NCBI GenBank assembly: GCA_015478655.1
Contig: JADMIJ010000007.1
Coordinates: 30,045 to 94,044 of the forward strand
Reading direction: 5' to 3'
Length of the DNA stretch: 64,000 nt
From: Acidimicrobiales bacterium
GTDB taxonomy: Bacteria > Actinomycetota > Acidimicrobiia > Acidimicrobiales > RAAP-2
A program made the position numbers and the translations under genes. Under the pieces are notes generated by a model. That model saw only the letters and a list, made by a program, of their open reading frames with translations, ran no database searches and was not told the origin of the DNA. Positions 1 through 9,021 of the stretch are shown piece after piece (within the stretch, counting starts at the first letter, position 1; the number at the start of each line of letters is the position of its first letter).

Positions 1-1139
1 TTGTCGGACTCGTGGTCGACATCGGTGGCCGCGACCTCTTCGTCCCTATCCGGAAGGTCGCCGCCTTCGAGCCGGGTCGGGTCCTGTTCGAGGGCCGGCG
101 GGTTGATCTGCGTCGCTTCGAGCGCCGTCCCGGCGAGCTCTTGCTGGCCCGGGATCTCCTGGCCCACCACCTCATCAACTTCGTGGGCGGACGTCTGATC
201 CGCGCCAACGAGATCGAGCTGGCCAAGGTCAACGGCACCTGGGAGGTGGTGGCGGTAGATCCATCGAGCCGCCCGATCCTGCGCCGGCTGGTCCCTGGGT
301 TCCGGAAGCGGAAGACCGAGCCGGGCAGCATCGTCGATTGGGCCAGCATCGAGCCGTTCGTGGCCCACGTCCCCTCGTCTCGCCTCCGCATCCCCTACCG
401 GAAGCTGGCCAAGCTTCATCCCGCCCAGATCGCCGACCTGGTGGAGGCCGCCTCCCACGACGAGGGGGAAGAGATCATCGAAGCCGTGGGCGCCGACCGC
501 GAGCTGGAGGCCGACGTCTTCGAGGAGCTGGACACCGAACACCAGCTGGAGTTCGTGAGGAGCCGGTCCGACGAGGAGGCTGCCCGCCTCTTGTCCTCCA
601 TGGCCCCGGATGACGCCGCCGATCTCATTACCGAGGTCGACCAAGAGCGCCGCCTTCCCATCTTGAATCTGCTTCCCGAGCCGCACCAGCGCAAGGTCCG
701 TTCTCTCCTGAGCTACAACCCGGAGACGGCTGGTGGCCTCATGAGCCCCGACTTCTTGAGCATGCCGGCCGACTCGACCATCGCGGCCGCCATCGAGGCT
801 GTCCGCACCAGCTCTGCTCCTCCCGAGTCGCTCAACGGGGTCTTCGGTGTCGACGAACACGGCCGCCTGGTGGGATCGGCGTCGACGGTGCGCCTCATCC
901 AGGCCGATCCCACGGCCCCGCTGCGATCGATCATCGACTCCGAACCGGTGCACATGCACCCGGACTGGGACCTCGGTGCCATCGTGCGAACCATGTCCGA
1001 CTTCAATCTGATCGTCGTCCCCGTGCTCGATTCCGAGCACGGGGAGATCCTCGGAGTGGTCACCGTCGACGACGTCATGGAGCTACTTCTCCCGACGGGT
1101 TGGCGACGTGACTTCGGCCGGACAGCGGTCGAGGAATGA
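1..1139 (+). CDS. PRC-barrel / MgtE N-domain / CBS-pair protein (5' partial)
   Basis: The reading frame is open to the left edge. The first visible residues (GLVVDIGGRDLFVP) fall inside a PRC-barrel, so perhaps 45-50 residues are missing. In order: PRC-barrel segment (about residues 1-80 of the visible part), MgtE intracellular N-domain helices (about 110-225, with TAGGLMSP at its end) and a CBS pair (about 235-365). In MgtE these modules form the cytosolic Mg2+ sensor that gates the pore. This protein ends right after the CBS pair and has no membrane segments, so it cannot be a channel alone. The next gene on the same strand is an Nramp-superfamily transporter, which suggests a separate regulatory subunit (inference). 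Family assignment is firm, role tentative. Confidence 0.85.
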   Translation, partial: VGLVVDIGGRDLFVPIRKVAAFEPGRVLFEGRRVDLRRFERRPGELLLARDLLAHHLINFVGGRLIRANEIELAKVNGTWEVVAVDPSSRPILRRLVPGFRKRKTEPGSIVDWASIEPFVAHVPSSRLRIPYRKLAKLHPAQIADLVEAASHDEGEEIIEAVGADRELEADVFEELDTEHQLEFVRSRSDEEAARLLSSMAPDDAADLITEVDQERRLPILNLLPEPHQRKVRSLLSYNPETAGGLMSPDFLSMPADSTIAAAIEAVRTSSAPPESLNGVFGVDEHGRLVGSASTVRLIQADPTAPLRSIIDSEPVHMHPDWDLGAIVRTMSDFNLIVVPVLDSEHGEILGVVTVDDVMELLLPTGWRRDFGRTAVEE

Positions 1140-1449
1140 CCGTGGACGAGGAGCGAAAACCCGGCCCGGGCGCATTGCGTGGACGACGAGCGTCCGCCCA
1201 GCGCTAGGGCGGCCTCGCACCCTCGCACCTTCTCCGCCCGTGCTGCCGCAATGCCATGTCGACGAAACACGGCGCCGGACCATCCCCTGAGAACGCCTGG
1301 CGTTCGTGTGCCGTTTCCCGAAGTGCCGTCCGACGATCTAATCCGACCGCCCCGATACAGGTCCCCACCCGCCCACGGGCGTCGGTCCTGGTCAGCCGGT
1401 CGACAGGTCGAATGCCCGAGAGCGCCAGAGTGCCCGAAGGAGGTGAACC
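1140..1449 (+). other. Intergenic region with one stem-loop
   Basis: About 310 bases with no convincing gene. A stem CCGCCC/GGGCGG with a 7-nt loop at 1194-1212 could end the upstream transcript, but there is no T-tract. A strong Shine-Dalgarno (AAGGAGGTGA) ends 4 nt before the next start codon. I looked for Mg2+ (M-box) and Mn2+ (yybP-ykoY) riboswitch cores and saw neither. Confidence 0.4.
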
Positions 1450-3081
1450 ATGGCCGACGACATGACCGAGGTTGAGGCCTCGACCGCCGTCCTCGACGCT
1501 GCCCATATGGGCGACATCCACGGGGCCTTCGGGACCATCCGGCAACACGACCTGGACACCCGCCGGTCGTGGCGGGCCCGGCTGCTCACGCTGCTGGCCA
1601 TCATGGGCCCTGGTCTCATCGTCATGGTCGGTGACAACGACGCCGGAGGCGTCTCCACCTACAGCCAGGCAGGGCAGAACTTCGGGCTGACCCTGCTGTG
1701 GACGCTCCCCCTCTTGATCCCGGTGCTCGTGGTGAATCAGGAGATGGTCGTCCGCCTGGGTGCGGTGACCGGTGTCGGGCACGCCCGGCTGATCAACGAG
1801 CGCTTCGGCAAGTTCTGGGGTGCCTTCTCGGTGGGCGACCTGTTCATCCTCAACTTCCTGACCATCGCCACCGAATTCATCGGCGTCAGCCTGGCTCTGA
1901 ACTATTTCGGGATCAGCGAGTACCTCTCTGTCCCCCTCGCCGCCGTGGGCCTTGTCGCCATGACCGCCACGGGAAGCTTCCGGCGTTGGGAGCGGTTCAT
2001 GTTCATCTTCATCGCCGTCAATTTCCTGGTGATCCCCCTGGCCATCTTCAGCCACCCGAAGGCCGGCCCCTTCTTCAAGGGTCTGGTCGTCCCGGGCGTG
2101 AAAGGCGGATTCACCTCCACCTCGGTGCTTCTGGTCATCGCCATCGTGGGTACGACTGTCGCCCCGTGGCAGCTCTTCTTCCAGCAGTCGAATATCGTGG
2201 ACAAGCGGATCACCCCGCGGTGGATCAACTACGAGCGCGCCGACACCGTCCTCGGCTCACTCATCACCGTGTTCGCGGCCGCTCTGCTGATGGCCGTGGT
2301 GGCCGCCGCCTTCAGCGGCACTCCGTTGGCCGGTCATTTCACCGACGCCGGTGGTGTGGCCAGGGGTCTCAACCACTACGTGGGCCATGCAACCGGGGCC
2401 ATCTACGCCATCGTGCTGCTCAATGCATCGATCATCGGTGCCGCCTCGGTGACCTTGGCCACCTCGTATGCGTTCGGCGACGTTTTCGGGGCGCGCCACT
2501 CCCTGCACCGGAGTTGGCGCGAAGCCAAGTTCTTCTACGGCACCTTCACGGCCATGGTGATCCTGGCGGCCGTCATCGTCATCATCCCGGGGGCGCCGCT
2601 GGGGCTCATCACCACCAGCGTCCAGGCCCTCGCCGGTATCCTCCTGCCCAGCGCCACGGTCTTCCTCCTGCTGCTGTGCAACGACAAAGAGGTGTTGGGC
2701 CCCTGGGTCAACCGGCCCTGGCTGAACGTGGTGTCCACGGCGATCGTCTCCATCCTGTTGATGCTGTCCCTCATCCTGATGGCCACCACGCTGTTCAGCC
2801 AGATCAACGTCCCAGAGTTGGTCGTCATCCTGGGCGGGGTGCTGGTGGCGACGTTCGCCGTTGGAGGGGTCCTCTACGCCCGCTCTCTCCGGAGCAAGCC
2901 GCCCGAGCCGGTCACCCCGATGGCCAAGCGGGCCACCTGGCGGATGCCGGCCCTCAACCTGCTGCAGCGGCCAACCTGGTCCCGTGGCCGCCTCATCGGG
3001 ATGTACCTGCTGCGGGGCTACCTCGTGGTTGCGGTGCTGATGCTCCTGGTCAAGGCCATCGAGCTGGGCGTGCACCACTAG
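1450..3081 (+). CDS. Nramp-superfamily divalent metal transporter, Mg2+-type (NRMT-like) signature
   Basis: A 543-residue multispanning membrane protein of the SLC11/Nramp superfamily, with about eleven or twelve hydrophobic segments starting near residue 44. The TM1 metal-site motif, DPGN in Mn2+/Fe2+ Nramps, reads DAGG here (residues 64-67, preceded by GDN). In TM6 the usual A-T-V-M-P-H reads T-T-V-A-P-W (235-240), so the methionine that selects transition metals is alanine. These substitutions fit the NRAMP-related Mg2+ transporters better than MntH. The start is set by AAGGAGGTGA just upstream. The preceding MgtE-N/CBS gene supports a Mg2+ role. Transporter family is certain; substrate is inferred. 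Confidence 0.88.
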   Translation: MADDMTEVEASTAVLDAAHMGDIHGAFGTIRQHDLDTRRSWRARLLTLLAIMGPGLIVMVGDNDAGGVSTYSQAGQNFGLTLLWTLPLLIPVLVVNQEMVVRLGAVTGVGHARLINERFGKFWGAFSVGDLFILNFLTIATEFIGVSLALNYFGISEYLSVPLAAVGLVAMTATGSFRRWERFMFIFIAVNFLVIPLAIFSHPKAGPFFKGLVVPGVKGGFTSTSVLLVIAIVGTTVAPWQLFFQQSNIVDKRITPRWINYERADTVLGSLITVFAAALLMAVVAAAFSGTPLAGHFTDAGGVARGLNHYVGHATGAIYAIVLLNASIIGAASVTLATSYAFGDVFGARHSLHRSWREAKFFYGTFTAMVILAAVIVIIPGAPLGLITTSVQALAGILLPSATVFLLLLCNDKEVLGPWVNRPWLNVVSTAIVSILLMLSLILMATTLFSQINVPELVVILGGVLVATFAVGGVLYARSLRSKPPEPVTPMAKRATWRMPALNLLQRPTWSRGRLIGMYLLRGYLVVAVLMLLVKAIELGVHH

Positions 3082-3303
3082 ACGTCGTTCCAGCGACGAC
3101 ACGGCCGCACTGTGGCCACAGCTCCGGGCCCCCGAGTGGATGACCGATTCCTGAACGCCACGAAAGCCCGAGTTTGCCAATCGGTCGTTCGGTGACGCCG
3201 TGTCCACCACGCACAGTGTTCGTTCGGCACCCATCGGTGACACGTCGCCCCAAAAGTGTAGGACCTGGTCGACACGGACCAACCGCATCGCGCTCACCGA
3301 GCA

Positions 3304-3309
3304 TACGAT
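3304..3309 (+). promoter_or_regulatory. Candidate -10 element (leaderless start)
   Basis: TACGAT lies 6 nt before the GTG at 3316, the same geometry as other starts in this window. It favours that GTG over an internal ATG at 3373, although the latter would give a more usual signal-peptide length. No clear -35 is visible. Confidence 0.35.
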
Positions 3310-3315
3310 CTTGCG

Positions 3316-4293
3316 GTGCGATTTGGGTTCGCCCTGGTGGAGCGTCAGCGACCACGAGCGTGCTGCATCCGGATGGGCCAACGGGTCCGGCATCGACCGT
3401 GGGCTTGGCTCGGCTCGCTGGCGCTGGGCATGATCACGGCATGTTCACAGCCGTCGTCGACCGCACCGGCGGCGCAGTCCACGAGGTCCATCCGGGACTC
3501 CTCGTCGACGAATCCGCCGCAGCTCGTCGTTCTCGGAGACAGCACCGCGGAAACCCTGTCGTACGCACTACAGGCGACGGCACCCGCCGGAACCAAGGTC
3601 ATAGACGCCGCTCTGTTCGGGTGCGGTCTGGCGATCGGCACCAATGCCTCATTCGATCCGCCCCATCCCCAGATGGCTATGTTTCCCAGCTGCAACTCAG
3701 CATCACCAAGCAGCGAGCAGTGGCCGGCATTGGATGTCGAGGCTGTACGAAGCACCGCGCCTGGTGATGTCATCTTCTTCGTCGCCGGAGTCTGGGAGAC
3801 GGAGGACCTGCTGATCGGGGGCAAGTGGACCAACATCCTGGCGCCGTCATTCCAACGCAACGAGATCCGCCAGATGAGGAGGGTTGTCCAGATCGGGACC
3901 GCGCACGGCGCCCACTTTGAATTGGCCACGATGCCGGCAAATGCCGCCGGCGCCGTGATCCGCCACTCACCGGTCGGGCAGGACTCGCCGACGCGCCGGA
4001 TGATCTATGACCGCTTGATCACGAGGGTGGCAGGCGAGTTCCCGGGCAGAGCCAGTGTCGTCGACCTGGCGGCCATTCTCTCCCCGGGCGGGGAGTACCG
4101 GGCGACCCTGAACGGAGTGCAGGTGAGGACGCATGACGGTGTGCACACCCCGTCCTACGCGCCCGGCAATCCATTCTCCGGCAATTCCAGCTATCCAGTC
4201 GCCGAGGCGTTCTACCAATGGCTCGGCCCCAAGATCTGGCCGCTCATCGTTGCCTCATCACGGGCCCATCGGGAGGCTTCGTCCGCGGGTTGA
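3316..4293 (+). CDS. Secreted SGNH/GDSL-fold lipoprotein
   Basis: The N-terminus has a basic stretch, a hydrophobic core (WAWLGSLALGM) and a lipobox ITAC, so it is probably a lipoprotein anchored outside the membrane. The mature part begins with a Ser/Thr-rich linker and then VVLGDSTAETL, the GDS nucleophile block of SGNH hydrolases. DGVH near residue 275 matches the C-terminal D-x-x-H catalytic block, so Ser-Asp-His is plausibly complete. SGNH domains of this kind de-esterify or acylate cell-wall or capsular glycans. The substrate cannot be read from sequence. The gene stands alone. With the alternative ATG at 3373 the signal peptide is shorter. Confidence 0.75.
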   Translation: MRFGFALVERQRPRACCIRMGQRVRHRPWAWLGSLALGMITACSQPSSTAPAAQSTRSIRDSSSTNPPQLVVLGDSTAETLSYALQATAPAGTKVIDAALFGCGLAIGTNASFDPPHPQMAMFPSCNSASPSSEQWPALDVEAVRSTAPGDVIFFVAGVWETEDLLIGGKWTNILAPSFQRNEIRQMRRVVQIGTAHGAHFELATMPANAAGAVIRHSPVGQDSPTRRMIYDRLITRVAGEFPGRASVVDLAAILSPGGEYRATLNGVQVRTHDGVHTPSYAPGNPFSGNSSYPVAEAFYQWLGPKIWPLIVASSRAHREASSAG

Positions 4294-4693
4294 TCGTCAG
4301 GATCACGCCGCCGGATTTCGGACGCCGGATTCGGCCTGGCGGCCTCGAGGAGACCCCGCTCGGGTGTGACGCATCCAGGCTGCCGGACGCACGCCGCTGT
4401 TGGCGGCCGGCAACAGGTGCTGAGCGGCGATCCCACCTCGGATCCCTTCGCCTGACCTCCCCGTCGGGCGTCACGACCACCGCTGGTCGGCCTGATCGAA
4501 TCCTCCTGTGCTGGGTGCCCCGGGGTAAGACGACCTCGACGGACCGGATCTCGCGGCATCCCCTGTCGCCTGACCTGCCCCCGGGGCACATTTCAGACCC
4601 GCCACCTCGGGGGCGCTTTGGCAACCGGTTTGCGCCGAAGTACCTGGCCGGGGGAGTATTTGGCTTCCATGTGCCCGTCCGACCCGGTTGTCC
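4294..4693 (+). other. Intergenic region, no recognisable element
   Basis: About 400 bases between the SGNH lipoprotein and the glycosyltransferase. I see no gene with convincing protein features, no RNA gene and no strong terminator. It presumably carries the promoter of the downstream operon. Confidence 0.4.
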
Positions 4694-6082
4694 ATGCCTA
4701 GCTTCGGGCTCAAAAGGCACAAGATCAAAGGTCCCGCCACCCCACCTCCCACCCCCGAGCGCATTGCTCCGCGGCCGCCGGCCGCGGGGGGTCTGCGTAT
4801 CGCCTTCCTCGTCTACCGTGGCAATCCTCGTTGCGGGGGCCAGGGCGTCTACACCCGGCACCTGACCCGAGAGCTGGTGGCCCTCGGGCACTCGGTCGAG
4901 GTGTTTGCCGGCCAACCGTGGCCCGAGGTCGACGAAGGGGTCGGCTTCACGCCGGTGCCCAGTCTCGATCTCTACCGCGACCCGGATCCCTTCCGGATCC
5001 CCAAGCTGCGCGAGTTCCGCAACTCCCTCACGACGCCGATCGCCGCCCTCGAATTCGCCGTGATGTGCACGGCGGGGTTCCCCGAGCCCTGGACCTTCAG
5101 CCTGAGAACCCGCCGGTTGCTGGCCGCCCGCCTCGGTCAGTTCGACCTGGTCCACGACAACCAGTGCCTGGGCAACGGGATCCTGGGGATGATGGAGGAC
5201 GGTTGGCCGCTGATCACCACCTTGCACCACCCGATCACCGTCGACCGGCAGCTGGCCCTCAGCCACGCCACCAACCCGTGGCAGCAGTTCACCCAACGTC
5301 GCTGGTTCGGATTCCTGCGCATGCAGGTCAAGGTGGCCCGGGCCCTCTCGCGTGTCGTCACGGTGTCGGAATCGTCGAAGGCGGACATCGCCGCCCAGAT
5401 GCATGTCGACTCCGCCCGGATGACCGTGGTTCCCGTCGGCGTCGATCACACCGTGTTCCGGCCTAGGGACGAAGTGGAGCCCATTCCGGGACGCATCATG
5501 GTGACCTCCTCCTCGGACGTGCCCATGAAGGGCCTCGTCCCGCTGCTCGAGGCGGTGGCCAAGCTCCGCACCGAGCGGGACATCGAACTGGTGGTCATCG
5601 GCAATCCGCGGCCCGACGGGCGGGTGGCCAAGGCCATCGACCGCCTCGACCTGGCGCCGATCGTCCGGTGCGTCACCGGCATCAGCGATGACGAGCTGGC
5701 GTGCAACTACGCCAGCGCCCAGGTGGCCGTGGTGCCGTCCCTGTACGAAGGGTTCTCCCTTCCGGCCATCGAGGCGATGGCGTGCGGCGTGGCCCTGGTG
5801 GCCACGACGGGCGGGGCCCTGCCCGAAGTGGTGGGGAACAACGGGGTCACCGGCCTGCTGGTCCCGCCGGATGACCCCGGGGCGCTGGCCGTCGCCATCG
5901 GCCGCCTCCTCGATGATGACGAGCTCCGGCGAAACCTCGGAGCCGCCGGCCGCCAACGGGTGCTGGGACGGTTCACCTGGCAGGTGACCGCGGCCGGCAC
6001 GGCTGAGCAGTACCGGGCCCTCATGGCTGACCACCACCCCAACCGTTCCGATCGCCATCTCACGGAGACACCGCCATGCTGA
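4694..6082 (+). CDS. Glycosyltransferase family 4 (GT-B)
   Basis: A retaining GT-B glycosyltransferase transferring a sugar from a nucleotide donor, probably to a lipid-linked or cell-surface acceptor. After a Pro-rich lead come the acceptor-side Rossmann start (RIAFLVYRGNPRCGGQG, ending in the glycine-rich loop typical of GT4) and, in the C-terminal half, the donor-site E-x7-E motif in EGFSLPAIEAMACG. Length, about 462 residues, is normal. The ATG is used; a TTG two codons upstream is the alternative. It overlaps the next gene by 7 bases, the first of three overlapping genes that must be co-transcribed. Confidence 0.9.
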   Translation: MPSFGLKRHKIKGPATPPPTPERIAPRPPAAGGLRIAFLVYRGNPRCGGQGVYTRHLTRELVALGHSVEVFAGQPWPEVDEGVGFTPVPSLDLYRDPDPFRIPKLREFRNSLTTPIAALEFAVMCTAGFPEPWTFSLRTRRLLAARLGQFDLVHDNQCLGNGILGMMEDGWPLITTLHHPITVDRQLALSHATNPWQQFTQRRWFGFLRMQVKVARALSRVVTVSESSKADIAAQMHVDSARMTVVPVGVDHTVFRPRDEVEPIPGRIMVTSSSDVPMKGLVPLLEAVAKLRTERDIELVVIGNPRPDGRVAKAIDRLDLAPIVRCVTGISDDELACNYASAQVAVVPSLYEGFSLPAIEAMACGVALVATTGGALPEVVGNNGVTGLLVPPDDPGALAVAIGRLLDDDELRRNLGAAGRQRVLGRFTWQVTAAGTAEQYRALMADHHPNRSDRHLTETPPC

Positions 6083-6912
6083 CTGTCGACTACGCCAGAC
6101 TCGGAGTGGATGCGGGCGACCGCATCCTCGATCTCGGGTGTGGCTTTGGACGCCACTCGTATCAGGCGGCCCGGCTCGGAGCCGAGGTGGTGGCCTTCGA
6201 TGCCAGTGCCGACGAAGTCCGAAATGTGCAGGACACCTTCGGTGCCATGGCGGTCGCCGGTGAGCTCGACGCCCAAGCGGCCCGGGTGGGCGCCGTGCAA
6301 GGTGACGCGCTCAAGCTTCCCTTTGCCGACGGGTCCTTCGACCGGGTCATCGCCTCAGAGGTGCTGGAGCACATCCCCGCCGACGAGACCGCCATGGCGG
6401 AGCTGGCCCGCGTGCTCAGATCCGGTGGTTCGATGGCGGTCACCGTGCCCCGGTGTGGACCCGAGTTTGTCAACTGGGCGCTGTCCGACGAGTACCACGA
6501 TGTCCCGGGCGGGCACGTCCGGATCTATCGCCGGAGCCAGCTGATCAGCCGGCTCGAGGGCGCCGGCTTGCGGGCGGTGGGCAGCCACCACGCCCACGGC
6601 CTCCACGCTCCCTACTGGTGGCTGCGCTGCCTGGTGGGGCCCAGCAACGACAGTCACCCCGCCGTCGCCGGCTTCCACCGGGTGCTGGTGTGGGACATCG
6701 AGAGGGCCCCCAAGCTGACCCGCTACGCCGACCGGGTGCTCAACCCATTGGTGGGGAAGAGCCTGGTGGTCTACCTCGAGAAACCTCCCGGCCCCGTGAC
6801 AGCATCGGCTCCTCCGGAACGTACCCCTCTTGCGTCGGCGCCGCCGTCCGCATTGTGTGCGGGGGCCGCCTCTCGCAGCGAGACCAGGGTCTCCGAGGAG
6901 GCTGTGGCATGA
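6076..6912 (+). CDS. Class I SAM-dependent methyltransferase (Methyltransf_11 type)
   Basis: Motif I ILDLGCGFGRHS near residue 18 forms the SAM-binding glycine loop. ASEVLEHI is the post-motif typical of small-molecule O-methyltransferases. The 278 residues start almost directly in the Rossmann fold. It overlaps the GT4 gene by 7 bases and the next gene by 4 (ATGA), so it likely methylates the product of the same pathway, for example a sugar hydroxyl or carboxyl. The last 40 residues are low-complexity and probably not part of the fold. Confidence 0.85.
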   Translation: MLTVDYARLGVDAGDRILDLGCGFGRHSYQAARLGAEVVAFDASADEVRNVQDTFGAMAVAGELDAQAARVGAVQGDALKLPFADGSFDRVIASEVLEHIPADETAMAELARVLRSGGSMAVTVPRCGPEFVNWALSDEYHDVPGGHVRIYRRSQLISRLEGAGLRAVGSHHAHGLHAPYWWLRCLVGPSNDSHPAVAGFHRVLVWDIERAPKLTRYADRVLNPLVGKSLVVYLEKPPGPVTASAPPERTPLASAPPSALCAGAASRSETRVSEEAVA

Positions 6913-8012
6913 GGTCCATCCCCGAGGTGCCAGGTGTGATGACGGCCTCAGAGGTCATGGCCACGGCCAGGTCGATCGCGTCACTGCAACGAGCTGACGG
7001 GATGATCGAGTGGTTCCCCGGTGGTCACTGTGACCCGTGGAATCACGTCGAAGCGGCCATGGCCCTCACCGCTGCCGGCTTGGACGACGAGGCCGACCGT
7101 GCCTACCAGTGGCTGGTCGACACTCAGCTCCCCGACGGCAGTTGGTTCAACTACTACCTGGCCACCGGAATCGAGGACGCTCGGCTCGACACCAATGTCT
7201 GCGCCTACCTGGCCACCGGGGCATGGCACCGCTATGTCTCCACCGGCGACCTGAACGGCCTCGAGAAACTGTGGCCCGCTCTGGAAGCCGGTGTCGACTT
7301 CGTGCTGCGGTGGCAGCGGACCGATGGCGCCATCCGTTGGTCGCTCGACCCGTCTGGGTTCGTCGAGGAGTACGCGCTGCTGACCGGGTCGTCCTCCATC
7401 TACCACAGCCTTCGATGCGCCATTGCCTGCGCCGAGCGTCTGGACCACGAACGTCCTGACTGGGAGCTGGCAGCCGGCCGGCTGGCCCACGCCCTGGCCC
7501 ACGAGCCCGGCGCCTTCGCCCCCAAAGTGGAATTCGCCATGGACTGGTACTACCCGGTCCTGTCCGGTGCCTTGAGTGGCGAGGCGGCCCGACGCCGGAT
7601 CGACGGGTCATGGGACGCCTTCGTCATGGACGGACGCGGCGTGCGGTGCGTGTCCACCGGCGAGTGGGTCACCGCCGCGGAGACCGCCGAGTGCGTGCTG
7701 GCCCTCGATGCCCTCGGCATGGACGCCACCGCCATGCGTCTCTTCACCTGGGTCCAGGCCCTGCGCAACGAGGACGGCTCCTACTGGACCGGAATGGTCT
7801 ACCCCGAAGAGGCGACATTCCCTCCCCTGGAGCGCTCGTCCTACACCGCCGGGGCCATGGTGCTGGCCGCCGACGCCCTGAGTCGGACTACGCCGGCCTC
7901 GGGGATCTTCCGAGGGGAGGGGCTGCCCAGCCATCTCGACCTGACCGAGCCCGCTCCCGAGGTCCCGGTCGAGCCGGCGCTGTGGGCCCCCGGATCTCCT
8001 GGTTCGGTCTGA
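6909..8012 (+). CDS. Alpha/alpha-toroid protein resembling prenyltransferase/squalene-oxidase repeats
   Basis: 367 residues, start fixed by the ATGA overlap. Helix-hairpin repeats carry Q-x-x-x-G-x-(W/Y) type motifs (QLPDGSW near residue 77, LRNEDGSYW near 288). These are the mark of the alpha/alpha-toroid shared by terpene cyclases, prenyltransferase beta subunits and some glycan-acting enzymes. I see neither the DXDD nor the DxDTAE motif of squalene-hopene and class II cyclases, so cyclase activity is doubtful. Being locked between a GT4/methyltransferase pair and another methyltransferase suggests a role on a surface glycan or glycolipid. Function unknown. Confidence 0.7.
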   Translation: MRSIPEVPGVMTASEVMATARSIASLQRADGMIEWFPGGHCDPWNHVEAAMALTAAGLDDEADRAYQWLVDTQLPDGSWFNYYLATGIEDARLDTNVCAYLATGAWHRYVSTGDLNGLEKLWPALEAGVDFVLRWQRTDGAIRWSLDPSGFVEEYALLTGSSSIYHSLRCAIACAERLDHERPDWELAAGRLAHALAHEPGAFAPKVEFAMDWYYPVLSGALSGEAARRRIDGSWDAFVMDGRGVRCVSTGEWVTAAETAECVLALDALGMDATAMRLFTWVQALRNEDGSYWTGMVYPEEATFPPLERSSYTAGAMVLAADALSRTTPASGIFRGEGLPSHLDLTEPAPEVPVEPALWAPGSPGSV

Positions 8013-8079
8013 GACCGACCGCACCGGGGGAGCGGGTCACTCTCGTTTGAATCCGGTGTGGCGGCAGCGAGGCGCCGAG

Positions 8080-8763
8080 TCAGAGGCGACGCAGTACCCG
8101 GAGCGACCCGCATTCTCCATCCTCGACGAACTCGCCCGAGTCGAGCGCCGCCCGCCAGATGTCATAGGGCGGCCGACCCCCGTCGCCGGGGTCAGGAAAG
8201 ACGTCGTGGATGACCAACCAACCGTCCTCGGCCACTTTGGGGGCCCACCCCCGGTAGTCGGCCCAGGCGGGTGCTTCTCCGTGGCCACCGTCGATGAAAC
8301 AGAAGGCCAATGGAGTGCGCCACTGGGCCGAAACCGTCGGCGAGTCGCCGACCACGCCGACCACCGAGGACTCGAGCTGGGCGCCGACCACGGTGCTCCG
8401 CCAGTGGGGAAGGGTGTCGATGCGGCCTGTTGCCGGATTGAGGAGCGACGCGTCATGGTGCTCCCATCCGGCCTGGTTCTCCTCGGACCCGTGGTGGTGG
8501 TCGAGGCTGAAAAGCACGGCCCCGGTGGCCTCGGCTGCGGCACCGATGTACACGGTCGATTTGCCGCACCAGGCCCCGATCTCCACGAAGGTGGCCTGCT
8601 CGAAGGAGGCGCCGGCCCTCAGGGCGGCCAGAAATAGTGCTTCTCCTTCGTCGTCAGGCATGAACCCGGCGGTGGCCTGGGCCAGTGAGAACAGGTGCTC
8701 CCGGCGGTCCGTGTGCGATCTGATGGCGGCCGTCGCCGGGGTGGATGTGCTTCCACCACTCAT
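8080..8763 (-). CDS. Class I SAM-dependent methyltransferase (Methyltransf_24 / CmcI-like)
   Basis: 227 residues. VEIGAWCGKSTVYIG is motif I of the Methyltransf_24 (TylF/CmcI-like) family, and FCFIDGGHGEAPAWAD gives the conserved D-G-x-H segment that binds a metal and SAM in this group. It faces the preceding three-gene operon tail to tail with only 67 bases between, so it is transcribed separately but is probably part of the same glycoconjugate locus. The ATG start lies just after a possible CAGGCT -10. Substrate unknown, probably a sugar or polyketide-like hydroxyl. Confidence 0.8.
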   Translation of the reverse strand: MSGGSTSTPATAAIRSHTDRREHLFSLAQATAGFMPDDEGEALFLAALRAGASFEQATFVEIGAWCGKSTVYIGAAAEATGAVLFSLDHHHGSEENQAGWEHHDASLLNPATGRIDTLPHWRSTVVGAQLESSVVGVVGDSPTVSAQWRTPLAFCFIDGGHGEAPAWADYRGWAPKVAEDGWLVIHDVFPDPGDGGRPPYDIWRAALDSGEFVEDGECGSLRVLRRL

Positions 8764-8980
8764 GGCCCAAGCCTGTCACGAAGAGGGATCGTCCGCCGCT
8801 CGATGACGTGGAACGGGGATGAAGTACCTGGTGGACTGCCCAATTCACGACTGCATGATTGCCAGACGGGCCATTCAGCGACCCACATTCGGTCGCCGAA
8901 TCTCGGCGGCGCCCATCGGGCGGCGGAGGGGCACGAGGCGAGCCCGACCCTGCTGTCTTTCCCTTTCCCGTCCTGGCGAA

Positions 8981-9014
8981 TACGCTGTTCCAGGTATGAA
9001 TGAGCTTCGGGGGG
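8981..9014 (+). promoter_or_regulatory. Promoter -10 and ribosome binding site for the GT2-methyltransferase gene
   Basis: TACGCT at 8981-8986 is a good actinobacterial -10. A G6 run at 9009-9014, 7 nt before the ATG, serves as the ribosome binding site. Unlike most genes here this one has a short leader of roughly 29 nt. Confidence 0.4.
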
Positions 9015-9021
9015 TGGCACG

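Noticed and set aside
1140..1449. Mg2+ or Mn2+ riboswitch upstream of the Nramp-type gene
   Set aside because: I looked for M-box and yybP-ykoY core sequences and found none. Only a short hairpin without T-tract is visible.
3110..3121. 12-bp palindrome CTGTGGCCACAG after the Nramp-type gene
   Set aside because: Short, no T-tract and no nearby promoter. Expected by chance at this GC content.
4244..6058. 604-codon minus-strand open frame opposite the GT4 gene
   Set aside because: Antisense shadow. No domain and composition typical of non-coding high-GC frames.
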